This document shows, piece after piece, positions 1-9,190 of a DNA stretch of 61,531 bases (position 1 is the stretch's first letter; each line of letters opens with the position of its first letter). Source of the DNA: JBKEDF01 sp047975325 (GTDB lineage Bacteria > Pseudomonadota > Alphaproteobacteria > Rhodobacterales > Rhodobacteraceae); contig JBKEDF010000040.1 of the NCBI GenBank assembly GCA_047975325.1, forward strand, positions 1 to 61,531, read 5' to 3'. Made by a program: the position numbers and the translations under genes. The notes beneath the pieces are model-generated. The model made no database searches. It had not been told where the DNA came from and worked only from the letters and a program-made list of their open reading frames with translations.

Positions 1-721
1 TCCCGATAATCAGATGATCGTGCAGTGTGATCCCCAGTGCTTCCGCCGTTTCACGGATCTGCCCTGTCATCGTGATATCCGCCTCTGATGGGGTGGGATC
101 CCCGGAAGGGTGATTATGCACGAGGATTAGGGCGCTGGCATTTAATTCAAGGGCCCTTTTGATGACCTCACGGGGGTAGACCGGTACATGATCCACGGTT
201 CCCCTTGCCTGTTCCTCGTCGGCGATCAGCACGTTCTTGCGGTCAAGATACAGGATGCGAAACTGTTCCGTTTCCCGATGGGCCATTGCGGTATGGCAAT
301 AATCTATCAAGGCATCCCAGGAAGACAGCACCGGCCGATGCAGGACTCGCGCACGCATCATACGCTGTGCGGCAGCCTCGACGATCTTCAACTCCTGCAC
401 CACCGCCGGGCCAACGCCGTGAATGGCCTCCAGTCGGGCCGGGGGGGCCGTGATCACGCGGTTAAAATCCCCGAATTTATCCAGAAGCCGCCGTGCCAGG
501 GGCTTCACATCCTGCCGGGGAATCGCCCGGAAGAGGATAAGTTCAAGCAATTCGTAATCCGGGATGGCTGCTGCGCCGCCTTCCATGAACCGCGCCCGCA
601 GCCGCTTCCGGTGGTCGGCAATATAGGATGGCAGGCGCCCTGACAGGGCAACCGGGAGCGCCTCATCCGGGTCGCCAAAAAGTGGCAGGGGTGATTCGCA
701 AAAGGCCTTGTTCCGTTCCAT
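1..721 (-). CDS. radC: DNA repair protein RadC (JAB/MPN domain), C-terminus cut by window edge
   Basis: Reading back from an ATG at 721 gives about 240 codons without a stop, running off the left end. The N-terminal part has the RadC helix-hairpin-helix region (HGVGPAVVQELK). The C-terminal part has the JAMM metal-binding signature HNHPSGDPTPSEADI followed by HDHLIIG, so only about the last 20 residues of a normal RadC are missing. RadC proteins are JAMM-fold and their exact role in DNA repair or recombination is unsettled. The start at 721 is the best ATG and has a weak GGAAG upstream. The family call is firm. The end is outside the window. Confidence 0.93.
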   Translation of the reverse strand, partial: MERNKAFCESPLPLFGDPDEALPVALSGRLPSYIADHRKRLRARFMEGGAAAIPDYELLELILFRAIPRQDVKPLARRLLDKFGDFNRVITAPPARLEAIHGVGPAVVQELKIVEAAAQRMMRARVLHRPVLSSWDALIDYCHTAMAHRETEQFRILYLDRKNVLIADEEQARGTVDHVPVYPREVIKRALELNASALILVHNHPSGDPTPSEADITMTGQIRETAEALGITLHDHLIIG

Positions 722-904
722 GAACGAAACTTCCGGTGTCAGGGTGAATGAAAGATTAACAAATGAAAGATAAACATTTGTCTCTTCGGGTTACGAAAAG
801 CCCTGGCCGCAGCCTTGCCGGGTTGTTCTGGCAGGATGTCCATGCCGTCTTCCATGGCAATGCCGGGCAAAGGGGCTCGATGCCCCCGCGCCCGGCTTTT
901 TCGT

Positions 905-2059
905 TCAGTTCTTCATCCCGTCCCAGAAATTGCGGACCTTGGCAAAGAAACTCGATGCCTCGGGGTTGTTATCCTCGGAAAGCTTCTCGAATTCGCGTAG
1001 CAGTTCTTTTTGCCTGGAGGTCAGGTTGACAGGCGTTTCCACGGCAAGCTCGATCAGCATGTCGCCATGGCCACCTCCGCGCAGGGCAGCCATGCCCTTG
1101 CCGCGCAATCGCATCTGCTTGCCGGTCTGGCTTCCGGCGGGCACCCTCACGCGGCTCTTGCCACCGTCGATCGTGGGTACTTCCACTTCGCCACCCATGG
1201 CGGCCGTGGGCATGGTCACGGGAATGCGGCAGAACAGATGGACACCGTCGCGCTGGAATATCGTGTGTTCCTTCACCTCGATGAAGATGTAAAGATCACC
1301 CGCGGGCCCACCGCGCAGGCCGGCCTCGCCTTCCCCGGCAAGCCGGATCCGTGTACCTGTCTCCACTCCTGCCGGGATGTTGACCGACAGTGCACGTTCC
1401 TGTTCCACCCGGCCAGCACCATGGCAGGTCTTGCAGGGGTTCTTGATCGTCTGGCCCATGCCATTGCAAGTTGGGCAGGTTCGCTCGACAGTGAAAAAAC
1501 CCTGTTGCGCCCGTACCTTGCCCATGCCGGAACAGGTTGGGCAGGTGACGGGTTCGGCCCCGCCCTCGGCCCCGGTGCCCCGGCAGCTTTCACAGGCGAT
1601 GGAACTGGGTACGTTGATTGTCTTCTGGACACCCCTGAAGGCTTCTTCCAGCGTGACGCGCAAATTGTATCGCAGGTCGGATCCGCGCTGCGCGCGTGAC
1701 CGGGCCTGCCCACCCGCACGGCCCCCCATGAAATCGCCGAAGAGATCCTCGAACACATCCGAAAAGGCCGAGGCAAAATCCCCTTGGCCACCGAAGCCAC
1801 CGCGCCCGCCACGTGGTCCGCCCCCCATGCCACCTTCGAAGGCGGCATGTCCGAAACGATCATAGGCGGCCTTCTTTTCGGCATCCTTCAGGATGTCATA
1901 GGCCTCGTTCACTTCCTTGAACTGCGACTCGGCATTGGGGTTGTCGGAATTCCGGTCGGGATGCAGCTCCTTGGCTTTCTTGCGATAGGCTTTCTTGAGC
2001 TCATCCGCCGAGGCCCCGCGTGCTACCCCCAGAACCTCATAGTAATCGCGTTTTGCCAT
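905..2059 (-). CDS. dnaJ: Chaperone protein DnaJ (Hsp40)
   Basis: This 384-residue protein has the full type I DnaJ layout: a J domain with HPD at residues 33-35, a Gly/Phe-rich linker (about 75-120), and four CxxCxGxG zinc repeats (Cys pairs 156/159, 173/176, 195/198, 209/212), then the substrate-binding C-terminal domain. It stimulates DnaK ATPase activity and delivers unfolded clients in the cytoplasm. It lies 70 bp downstream of dnaK on the same strand, the usual dnaKJ order. A strong hairpin sits in the gap between them. Nothing is missing. Confidence 0.98.
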   Translation of the reverse strand: MAKRDYYEVLGVARGASADELKKAYRKKAKELHPDRNSDNPNAESQFKEVNEAYDILKDAEKKAAYDRFGHAAFEGGMGGGPRGGRGGFGGQGDFASAFSDVFEDLFGDFMGGRAGGQARSRAQRGSDLRYNLRVTLEEAFRGVQKTINVPSSIACESCRGTGAEGGAEPVTCPTCSGMGKVRAQQGFFTVERTCPTCNGMGQTIKNPCKTCHGAGRVEQERALSVNIPAGVETGTRIRLAGEGEAGLRGGPAGDLYIFIEVKEHTIFQRDGVHLFCRIPVTMPTAAMGGEVEVPTIDGGKSRVRVPAGSQTGKQMRLRGKGMAALRGGGHGDMLIELAVETPVNLTSRQKELLREFEKLSEDNNPEASSFFAKVRNFWDGMKN

Positions 2060-2085
2060 TGCAAATCCTCATACGGAAACGAAGC

Positions 2086-2111
2086 GGGGCGGCCTTGTGG
2101 CAGGCCGCCCC
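2086..2111 (-). promoter_or_regulatory. Stem-loop in the dnaK-dnaJ spacer
   Basis: A perfect 10-bp stem (GGGGCGGCCT / AGGCCGCCCC, 6-nt loop) lies between the dnaK stop and the dnaJ start. No T-run follows on the minus strand, so it is not a typical intrinsic terminator. A role as attenuator or mRNA-stability element that keeps DnaK above DnaJ is inference. Confidence 0.6.
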
Positions 2112-2129
2112 ATTCGGTTCCTGCGGGTC

Positions 2130-4046
<1,917 letters not shown>

Positions 4047-4348
4047 GAATATATACCTCTTCTTCTGGCGATGTTGTGGCGCCCAAGCCCATTGTGGCCC
4101 TTGGGGCCGATCCCAATTGCACCGGACGGGCACGGCCGCCCATCCGGCTACGGTGGGTATATAAGGAGGGGTGAGGGAGGCTGCAAGCGGCGACAGGCAG
4201 TGTTTTTCCGGGGAAATTGCCACGAAGAAGGAGGAATCTGGCAACCAGTTTCCACAAACCGCCTGATGGCCCGGTTGGCCGTTGCGTTTCAGGCAGGTGG
4301 AACATATCGGTACTGCCGATATCAACCGAACGGACAAAGGACGGATCA
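4047..4348. promoter_or_regulatory. Divergent promoter region of dnaK and the PCu(A)C gene
   Basis: This 302-bp gap has no credible gene. On the minus strand a candidate dnaK promoter is seen: CTTGCAG (-35, with TTGCAG at 4181-4186), a 17-bp spacer, and TATATA at 4158-4163. The CTTG plus C-rich spacer (CACCCCTCC) also resembles RpoH heat-shock promoters, which would fit dnaK, but the match is partial. No clear hairpin or riboswitch was seen. The plus-strand gene has its own Shine-Dalgarno-like AAAGGA just before 4349. Confidence 0.4.
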
Positions 4349-4843
4349 ATGAGGAATGTTTTTTGTGGCCTGATGTTGCTTGGCGCCTTGATGGCTGCCG
4401 GCGCATTCATCCCCCGGGCCTCTGCCGAACAGATCGAAGCGGGGGAACTGGTGCTTTCCGGTATCTTCGCGCGCGCCACGCCCCCCAGTGCGGCGACGGG
4501 GGCGGCCTATCTGACAATTGCCAATAACGGGGCGGAAGACGACCGCCTGATTTCGGCGACGACAGCGGCCGGTCAGGAAGTGCAGATCCACCAGGTGGAA
4601 GAGGTCGACGATGTCATGACCATGCGCCAGCTGCCGGATGGGGTTTTGATCCCCGCTGGTGGTTCGGTGGTGCTGGAACCCGGCGGCATCCACCTGATGA
4701 TCATGGGGTTGTCAGGGCCGCTGAACAAGGGTGAGGCGCTTGATATGGTTTTGACTTTCGAAAGGGCCGGAGAGGTCAATGTCAATATTGACATCCTTGC
4801 CATAGGGGCACGTAGCGCGCCTGCCGAAGACAGCAAGCCATAA
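4349..4843 (+). CDS. Periplasmic copper chaperone PCu(A)C family protein
   Basis: This 164-residue protein has an N-terminal signal peptide (hydrophobic LMLLGALMAAGAF, cleavage near ASA) and a PCu(A)C domain. The metal ligand pattern is visible: His in QIHQVEEV, Met in MTMRQLP, and a late HLMIMG (His-x-Met). Family members bind Cu(I) in the periplasm and help metallate the CuA/CuB sites of cytochrome c oxidase. The start at 4349 gives the signal peptide and follows AAAGGA; the frame opens earlier (4217) without support. A strong terminator follows, so it is probably monocistronic. Confidence 0.9.
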   Translation: MRNVFCGLMLLGALMAAGAFIPRASAEQIEAGELVLSGIFARATPPSAATGAAYLTIANNGAEDDRLISATTAAGQEVQIHQVEEVDDVMTMRQLPDGVLIPAGGSVVLEPGGIHLMIMGLSGPLNKGEALDMVLTFERAGEVNVNIDILAIGARSAPAEDSKP

Positions 4844-4863
4844 GTTGACAACCATTGGTGTTC

Positions 4864-4904
4864 TGGCCCGATCCGCCTGTGCCCCCGGATCGGGCCATAA
4901 TTTT
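4864..4904 (+). terminator. Intrinsic terminator after the PCu(A)C gene
   Basis: A perfect 12-bp stem (TGGCCCGATCCG / CGGATCGGGCCA) with a 10-nt loop is followed by TAATTTTG. It lies 20 bp past the stop at 4843. Confidence 0.85.
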
Positions 4905-5051
4905 GCCGCCATCATTTTGCCGGATGGCACTGAATTTTCTAACGAATTGCATCTGAAACCCTGGTTTGCGATATCAGGTGTCGGGATGGTCCATTTGAAA
5001 TAGTGGATTTTTAGTCGCGTTTGGGTTGAAGTGTTTTCAGGGGGACGAGAT

Positions 5052-5939
5052 ATGAGCAAAACCATCGGGATGATTGGTGTTGGCCTAATGGGGCATGGTA
5101 TTGCGGTAAATATCCTGCGCAATGGCTGGACACTGAACTACCTGCGGCATGAAGGCAATCAACCGACCGAAGATCTGGACGCACTTGGTGCAAACGGTCT
5201 GGATGAAATCCGGATTCTGGCCCGGGTTTCCGATGTGGTGATCCTCTGCCTCAACGGCTCACCGCAGGTGGAATCGGTGATATTGCCCAGGAATGGGCTT
5301 TTGGCCTCGCTCCGTCCCGGTGCCGTGGTGATCGATTGTTCCACTGCGGTTCCAAGTTCGACCGAAAAGCTTGCCCGGAAGGCCGAGGAAGCAGGGGTCC
5401 GTTTCATGGACGCCGCATTGACCCGTACGCCGATCGATGCGGAGGCCGGACGGTTGAACCTGCTGATCGGGGGTGATCCTGCCCTTCTGGAGGAAATGCT
5501 GCCCCTGCTGAAATGCTTCTCCGAAAACCGGTTTTATGCCGGGCCTGCCGGGGCGGGGCACAAGTTGAAACTGTTGCATAGTTTCGTTTCTCTTGGTTGC
5601 GTTACGCTGATCGGGGAAGCGGCCGCCTGTGCGGCCAGTGCGGGGATTGCACCCGATGTTCTGGTTGATGTGTTGCAACGTGGGGGCGGCTATGGCGCGG
5701 CGCTGGATCGGGTTTCGCCCTTCCTGCTGGAAGGGGATGCGTCCCAGATGCAGTTTTCCGTCGCCAATGCCCGCAAGGATCTGGATTACTATGTCTATCT
5801 TGCTGCCGATAGCGGCGCGGAACATGATGTGGCTGCGGGTGTGCTGCATGCGCTGAACGCGCTGGTGGTGGGAGGGCAGGAAGGGCGCTTCCTGTCGGAA
5901 ACCCCCTTTCTTTTTCGCGAAATCACGCCGAAGGCCTGA
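5052..5939 (+). CDS. NAD(P)-dependent oxidoreductase, 3-hydroxyisobutyrate dehydrogenase / tartronate semialdehyde reductase family
   Basis: This 295-residue protein opens with a Rossmann loop (IGMIGVGLMGHGIAVN) and has the family's substrate motif region (FMDAALTRTPIDAEAGRLNLLIGG, here DAALTRTP in place of DAPVSGG). The lysine-containing helix AGPAGAGHKLKLLHSF holds the expected catalytic Lys. It reduces or oxidises a short beta-hydroxyacid; the substrate cannot be read. The ATG at 5052 follows GGGGACGAG; the frame opens at 5031. It stands alone, followed 140 bp later by a LacI-type regulator that may control it. Confidence 0.85.
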   Translation: MSKTIGMIGVGLMGHGIAVNILRNGWTLNYLRHEGNQPTEDLDALGANGLDEIRILARVSDVVILCLNGSPQVESVILPRNGLLASLRPGAVVIDCSTAVPSSTEKLARKAEEAGVRFMDAALTRTPIDAEAGRLNLLIGGDPALLEEMLPLLKCFSENRFYAGPAGAGHKLKLLHSFVSLGCVTLIGEAAACAASAGIAPDVLVDVLQRGGGYGAALDRVSPFLLEGDASQMQFSVANARKDLDYYVYLAADSGAEHDVAAGVLHALNALVVGGQEGRFLSETPFLFREITPKA

Positions 5940-5986
5940 TCGGAACATGCGGCCCGCGGCGTCAGGATGGGCCGCAATACGGTGTC

Positions 5987-6000
5987 CGTTAGCGATAACG
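5987..6000. promoter_or_regulatory. Candidate LacI-family operator
   Basis: CGTTA-gcga-TAACG is a perfect inverted repeat with a central CG, the form used by LacI/GntR(gluconate)-type repressors (GTTA-NNNN-TAAC). It lies about 80 bp upstream of the lacI-type gene at 6080, so autoregulation is likely. This is inferred from pattern only. Confidence 0.5.
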
Positions 6001-6056
6001 CCTTGTGGATGAATGAGCTTTGGACAAGCCTCGTTTTTGGCGGTAACAGGAAAGAT

Positions 6057-6083
6057 ATGCCCTTGCAAATGGCCCTGTTTTGA
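6057..6083 (+). CDS. Possible 8-codon leader peptide overlapping the LacI-family start
   Basis: An ATG at 6057 has the best ribosome site in the region (AGGAAAGAT) and encodes MPLQMALF before a TGA at 6081-6083. That stop overlaps the TTG start of the regulator at 6080 (TTGA). The regulator's own TTG has no visible Shine-Dalgarno sequence. Translational coupling through this mini-ORF would explain how the regulator is started. The call is speculative because any short ORF may arise by chance. Confidence 0.35.
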   Translation: MPLQMALF

Positions 6084-7111
6084 CGAACGCACCTGTATCA
6101 CCGCCCCGGCGCACCCTGACGCTCCGCGATGTTTCCGAGGCTTCCGGCGTCAGTGAGATGACTGTCAGCCGCGTATTGCGCAATCGCGGGGATGTGTCGC
6201 AGGCCACACGTGAAAAGGTGTTGGTGGCCGCGCGTTCGCTTGGCTACGTCCCGAACAAGATTGCCGGGGCCTTGGCCAGCCAGCGTGTCAACCTTGTTGC
6301 CGTCATCATTCCTTCCTTGTCGAACATGGTCTTCCCCGAGGTGATGACGGGGATCTCCACCGTACTGGAAGATACCGGGTTGCAACCCGTGGTGGGGGTG
6401 ACGCATTACCTGCCGGAACGGGAAGAGTCGGTACTATATGAGATGCTGTCCTGGCGGCCCTCGGGGGTGATTATCGCGGGGCTGGAACATACCGATGCTG
6501 CCCGTGCGATGCTTGAAAATGCCGGTATCCCGATTGTCGAGATCATGGATGTGGACGGCACGCCGGTTGATAGTGTGGTCGGGATTTCACACCGTCGCGC
6601 CGGGCTGAACATGGCCGAGGCCATTCTGGCGGCGGGCTATCGCCGGATCGGGTTTCTGGGCACGCGAATGCCCTTCGACCATCGCGCCAGGAAACGGCTG
6701 GAGGGTTTGGAAGAAGGCCTTTCACGCGCCGGGATCGCCTTGGCGGATCGTGAATTTTATTCTGGTGGTTCAGCCCTGCTGAAAGGGCGGGAGATGACGG
6801 AGACGATCCTGAATCGATCCTCCGACCTCGATTTTCTTTATTATTCCAATGATATGATCGGTGCGGGCGGGTTGCTTTACTGCATGGATAACGGGATCGA
6901 CGTACCCGGGCATCTGGGCCTTGCCGGGTTCAACGGTGTGGAACTGCTGGACGGGTTGCCACGGCAACTGGCCACGATGGATGCCTGCCGCGCCGAAATC
7001 GGCCAGATCGCCGCCGAGATCGTCGCAGGAAAGCGCCCGGGTGGTGTCGTGGGGGGAGAAATTCTGGAACTCACCCCGAAATTGCAGCATGGCGATACGA
7101 TCAGGCCCTGA
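6080..7111 (+). CDS. LacI family transcriptional regulator
   Basis: This 343-residue protein has an N-terminal LacI helix-turn-helix (LRDVSEASGVSEMTVSRVL, about residues 15-34), the hinge (YVPNKIAGALASQRVNLVAV), and a periplasmic-binding-protein-like effector domain. It most resembles the gluconate-type GntR/IdnR branch by eye. The only in-frame start that keeps the whole HTH is TTG at 6080, which overlaps the stop of an 8-codon ORF with a good ribosome site. A CGTTA/TAACG operator-like palindrome lies upstream. The target may be the oxidoreductase gene just before it. The effector is unknown. Confidence 0.92.
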   Translation: MTNAPVSPPRRTLTLRDVSEASGVSEMTVSRVLRNRGDVSQATREKVLVAARSLGYVPNKIAGALASQRVNLVAVIIPSLSNMVFPEVMTGISTVLEDTGLQPVVGVTHYLPEREESVLYEMLSWRPSGVIIAGLEHTDAARAMLENAGIPIVEIMDVDGTPVDSVVGISHRRAGLNMAEAILAAGYRRIGFLGTRMPFDHRARKRLEGLEEGLSRAGIALADREFYSGGSALLKGREMTETILNRSSDLDFLYYSNDMIGAGGLLYCMDNGIDVPGHLGLAGFNGVELLDGLPRQLATMDACRAEIGQIAAEIVAGKRPGGVVGGEILELTPKLQHGDTIRP

Positions 7112-7167
7112 TGCCAGCTTAAAACCGCAGCTTTTCTTGCCCGCAGGGATCTGTCTTTGATTGCGCC

Positions 7168-7623
7168 TTATCGCAGGCTTGGGGTCGCATCCGTCTTGTC
7201 GCGGGCAGCGTCCTCCACCGCAAAGTTCAGTGACCGGGCAATCCGTTCGGCCCGTTCAATGACGTGATCGGCACCTTCGGGGGGGCAGACCTCTGTCGCG
7301 GTTTCACGGAAAAGGGTAAGCCAGTGTTCGAAATGCGCCCAATTGACCGGTAGGCCGGTATGGGCCGGAACCGGCGCACCGTGATAGCGCCCGGTCATCA
7401 GCGCGACCGAGGACCAGAAATCCACCATCCGCGCCAGATGCGGTTCCCATTCGGTGATCCGCATGGCAAAAATAGGTCCCAGAAGCGCGTCTTTGCGGAT
7501 TTTTTCATAGAAACGGTGAACCAGTTCCGTCAAAATCGCCTCGGTCAGCCCCGTCTTTTCCATCAGGATACGGGTCATTTCGGGGCGCATTGAAGTGGCG
7601 CGCAGGGATTCGGTACCGGTCAT
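7168..7623 (-). CDS. Group III truncated hemoglobin
   Basis: This 151-residue protein shows the TrHb3 pattern: LVHRFYEKIRKDALLGPIFA (helix B with the Phe-Tyr pair), EPHLARMVDFWSSVALMTGRYHG (F-helix region with proximal His candidate) and HFEHWLTLFRET. Bacterial globins of this type bind O2/NO at a heme and are linked to nitrosative stress or microaerobic growth. The start at 7623 is chosen because the upstream open frame is antisense to the neighbouring regulator gene. It is divergent from an NsrR-like gene with a palindrome between them, which supports a role in NO handling. Confidence 0.9.
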   Translation of the reverse strand: MTGTESLRATSMRPEMTRILMEKTGLTEAILTELVHRFYEKIRKDALLGPIFAMRITEWEPHLARMVDFWSSVALMTGRYHGAPVPAHTGLPVNWAHFEHWLTLFRETATEVCPPEGADHVIERAERIARSLNFAVEDAARDKTDATPSLR

Positions 7624-7664
7624 CTTCTGTACTCGCGGCTTGCATTTGCGATGTGGCATAATAA

Positions 7665-7677
7665 GTATTTGAAATAC
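7665..7677. promoter_or_regulatory. Candidate NsrR-type operator
   Basis: GTATTT-g-AAATAC is a perfect inverted repeat with a 1-bp centre in the 75-bp gap between the truncated hemoglobin and the Rrf2 regulator. It has the arm-1-arm shape of NsrR sites (ATTT-N-AAAT core). Its position suits control of both divergent genes. Confidence 0.6.
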
Positions 7678-7698
7678 CAATTCAAGGCGGATTTGTTC

Positions 7699-8130
7699 AT
7701 GCGGCTCACTTCCTTCACCGATTACGGGCTTCGGATGCTGATGCGAATGGCCAGTGCACCGGAATCGGCCTTTTCCACTGCGGATCTGGCGGAGGAATTC
7801 GGGCTTTCGCGGCACCACCTGATGAAGATCATGCAACGGCTTTCCCGGGCGGGGGTGGTGGAAACGCGCCGGGGGGGCGGGGGCGGTGCGGTCCTGACCC
7901 GTCCGCCCGAAGAGATCAGTCTCGGCGCGGTGGTCCGCATTCTGGAGGAAGGCCAGCCGCTGGTGGAATGCATGGGGAAGGGCGGTAACTGCAACATTCA
8001 TGGGCAATGCCGCCTGAAGACCCGCCTTCGTGCGGCAGAAGAGGCGTTTCTGCTGCATCTTGATCAGACGAGCCTGGCGGATATTGCCCTGAGCAAGAAT
8101 TTGCGGCTTCATTCACGAATGCCCACTTAA
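7699..8130 (+). CDS. nsrR: Rrf2 family transcriptional regulator, NsrR-like
   Basis: This 143-residue winged-helix protein starts MRLTSFTDYGLRMLMRMA and has the Rrf2 recognition segment (LAEEFGLSRHHLMKIMQRL). Three cysteines (C91, C98, C104; spacing C-x6-C-x5-C) match the iron-sulphur ligand region of NsrR-type nitric-oxide sensors. The spacing differs a little from E. coli NsrR. The start at 7699 matches the family; the frame opens at 7651. The divergent truncated hemoglobin and the palindrome at 7665-7677 fit an NO-responsive repressor. RirA or IscR are less likely given the context. Confidence 0.8.
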   Translation: MRLTSFTDYGLRMLMRMASAPESAFSTADLAEEFGLSRHHLMKIMQRLSRAGVVETRRGGGGGAVLTRPPEEISLGAVVRILEEGQPLVECMGKGGNCNIHGQCRLKTRLRAAEEAFLLHLDQTSLADIALSKNLRLHSRMPT

Positions 8131-8143
8131 GCTTGTTTGATCT

Positions 8144-8190
8144 GCAGGATTATTATCCGAAAACCGGTGTCCACTTTTCGGAAATCCTGC
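8144..8190. repeat. Palindromic element (ATCCGAAAACCGG type)
   Basis: GCAGGATT...AATCCTGC-type outer arms enclose CCGAAAA-(11 nt)-TTTTCGG. The core resembles a short palindrome scattered through intergenic regions of many alphaproteobacteria (CCGAAAACCGG...CCACTTTTCGG), recalled from memory. It sits between two convergent genes and could also act as a bidirectional terminator. Confidence 0.5.
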
Positions 8191-8208
8191 CTGGCACCCG
8201 TCTGACAG

Positions 8209-9129
8209 TCAGGATCGGGGCGGTTTGGAATTGCCGCGTACCGGGCCGCCGGGGCCCAGGCGCCAGCGCCCGCCGCCGCTTCGGGTGGACAGCAAAAGCG
8301 CCCCTGCAACGATCAGCACGGCCCCGAGCCCCGTCATGGCCGAAGGCAGCACGCCATAAAACAGCAGATCGTAAATTGCCGCAAAGACCAGCGCGGCATA
8401 AAAAACCGGGATGACAAGACTGGCCTCCCCGCGTTGCATTGCCTGCAGGAAGAAGACCTGCGCGCAAACCATGACCGATCCCAGGGTTGCCATCAATATC
8501 CACTGGTTGCTCATGGGCCAAACCCAGAAGAAGCTTGCCACGAGGCCGGAAATCACTGCGCCGATGCTATTGTTGATCAGCAGGATCCGCAGGGGCGATT
8601 CCACCCCCGTCAGCCGCTTGATGAAAATGGCCTCCAGTCCCAGGAACATTGCCGATGCCAGGGCCAGAAAGGCCGCCGGGTGGAAGGCTTCCGTTCCCGG
8701 TTGCAGGATCACCAGCGCCCCGATGACCGAAAGTGCCGCCGCCAGCCCCTTGCGCAGGCTTGCGCTTTCCCCCAACAGCAGAAGTGCCAGCGCCATCGTC
8801 ACCAGCGGGCTGAGCATGGTGATGGCCGTTGCCTCTGCCAGCGGCATCCGCGCGGCAGCAGCGAACATGCTGGTCGCCCCCAGCCAGCCCATGGCCGAAC
8901 GTGCGATATGCAGCCCCCAATGGTCTGATCGAAAGCCCGGGCCGGGCCCGGGGCGCAGCCGGAGAAATACCACCAGCACCAGAAGCGCAAAGCCGAAGCG
9001 CCCGGCGCTGACCTGAAAGGGATGCAGGCCCGAAAGGCCAAGCTCCTTGGCAATCAGTGAGGTCATCGCGATAAGGGCGCTGGCCGCGACCATCGCGGCA
9101 AGGGCAATGCGGTTCTGATCCAGTTTCAT
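8209..9129 (-). CDS. DMT superfamily transporter (EamA domain)
   Basis: This 306-residue protein has about ten hydrophobic segments in two EamA repeats (for example ALAAMVAASALIAMTSLIA; ATAITMLSPLVTMALALLLLG; second repeat FYAALVFAAIYDLLFYGVL). EamA proteins export or import metabolites across the inner membrane; the substrate is unknown. Its start codon is immediately preceded on the mRNA by a small GC hairpin that covers the ribosome-binding region. It is a singleton, with a LysR gene following upstream on the same strand. Confidence 0.88.
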   Translation of the reverse strand: MKLDQNRIALAAMVAASALIAMTSLIAKELGLSGLHPFQVSAGRFGFALLVLVVFLRLRPGPGPGFRSDHWGLHIARSAMGWLGATSMFAAAARMPLAEATAITMLSPLVTMALALLLLGESASLRKGLAAALSVIGALVILQPGTEAFHPAAFLALASAMFLGLEAIFIKRLTGVESPLRILLINNSIGAVISGLVASFFWVWPMSNQWILMATLGSVMVCAQVFFLQAMQRGEASLVIPVFYAALVFAAIYDLLFYGVLPSAMTGLGAVLIVAGALLLSTRSGGGRWRLGPGGPVRGNSKPPRS

Positions 9130-9151
9130 CCCCGCCTTTTGCGGGGTTTTT
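9130..9151. terminator. Small hairpin with T-run abutting the EamA start
   Basis: CCCCGC-ctttt-GCGGGG followed by TTTTT on the plus strand looks like an intrinsic terminator, but no plus-strand gene lies upstream. On the minus strand the same hairpin ends directly at the EamA ATG (9129) and would sequester its ribosome site. Which role is real cannot be told. Confidence 0.45.
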
Positions 9152-9190
9152 CAACCCGCGACAAGGGTGGAGGGGATTTCGTGACGGATG

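Noticed and set aside
4047..4406. N-terminal extension of about 120 codons on the dnaK open frame
   Set aside because: The extension has no Hsp70 similarity, while MAKVIGIDLGTTNS at 4046 is the universal DnaK start with a good ribosome site.
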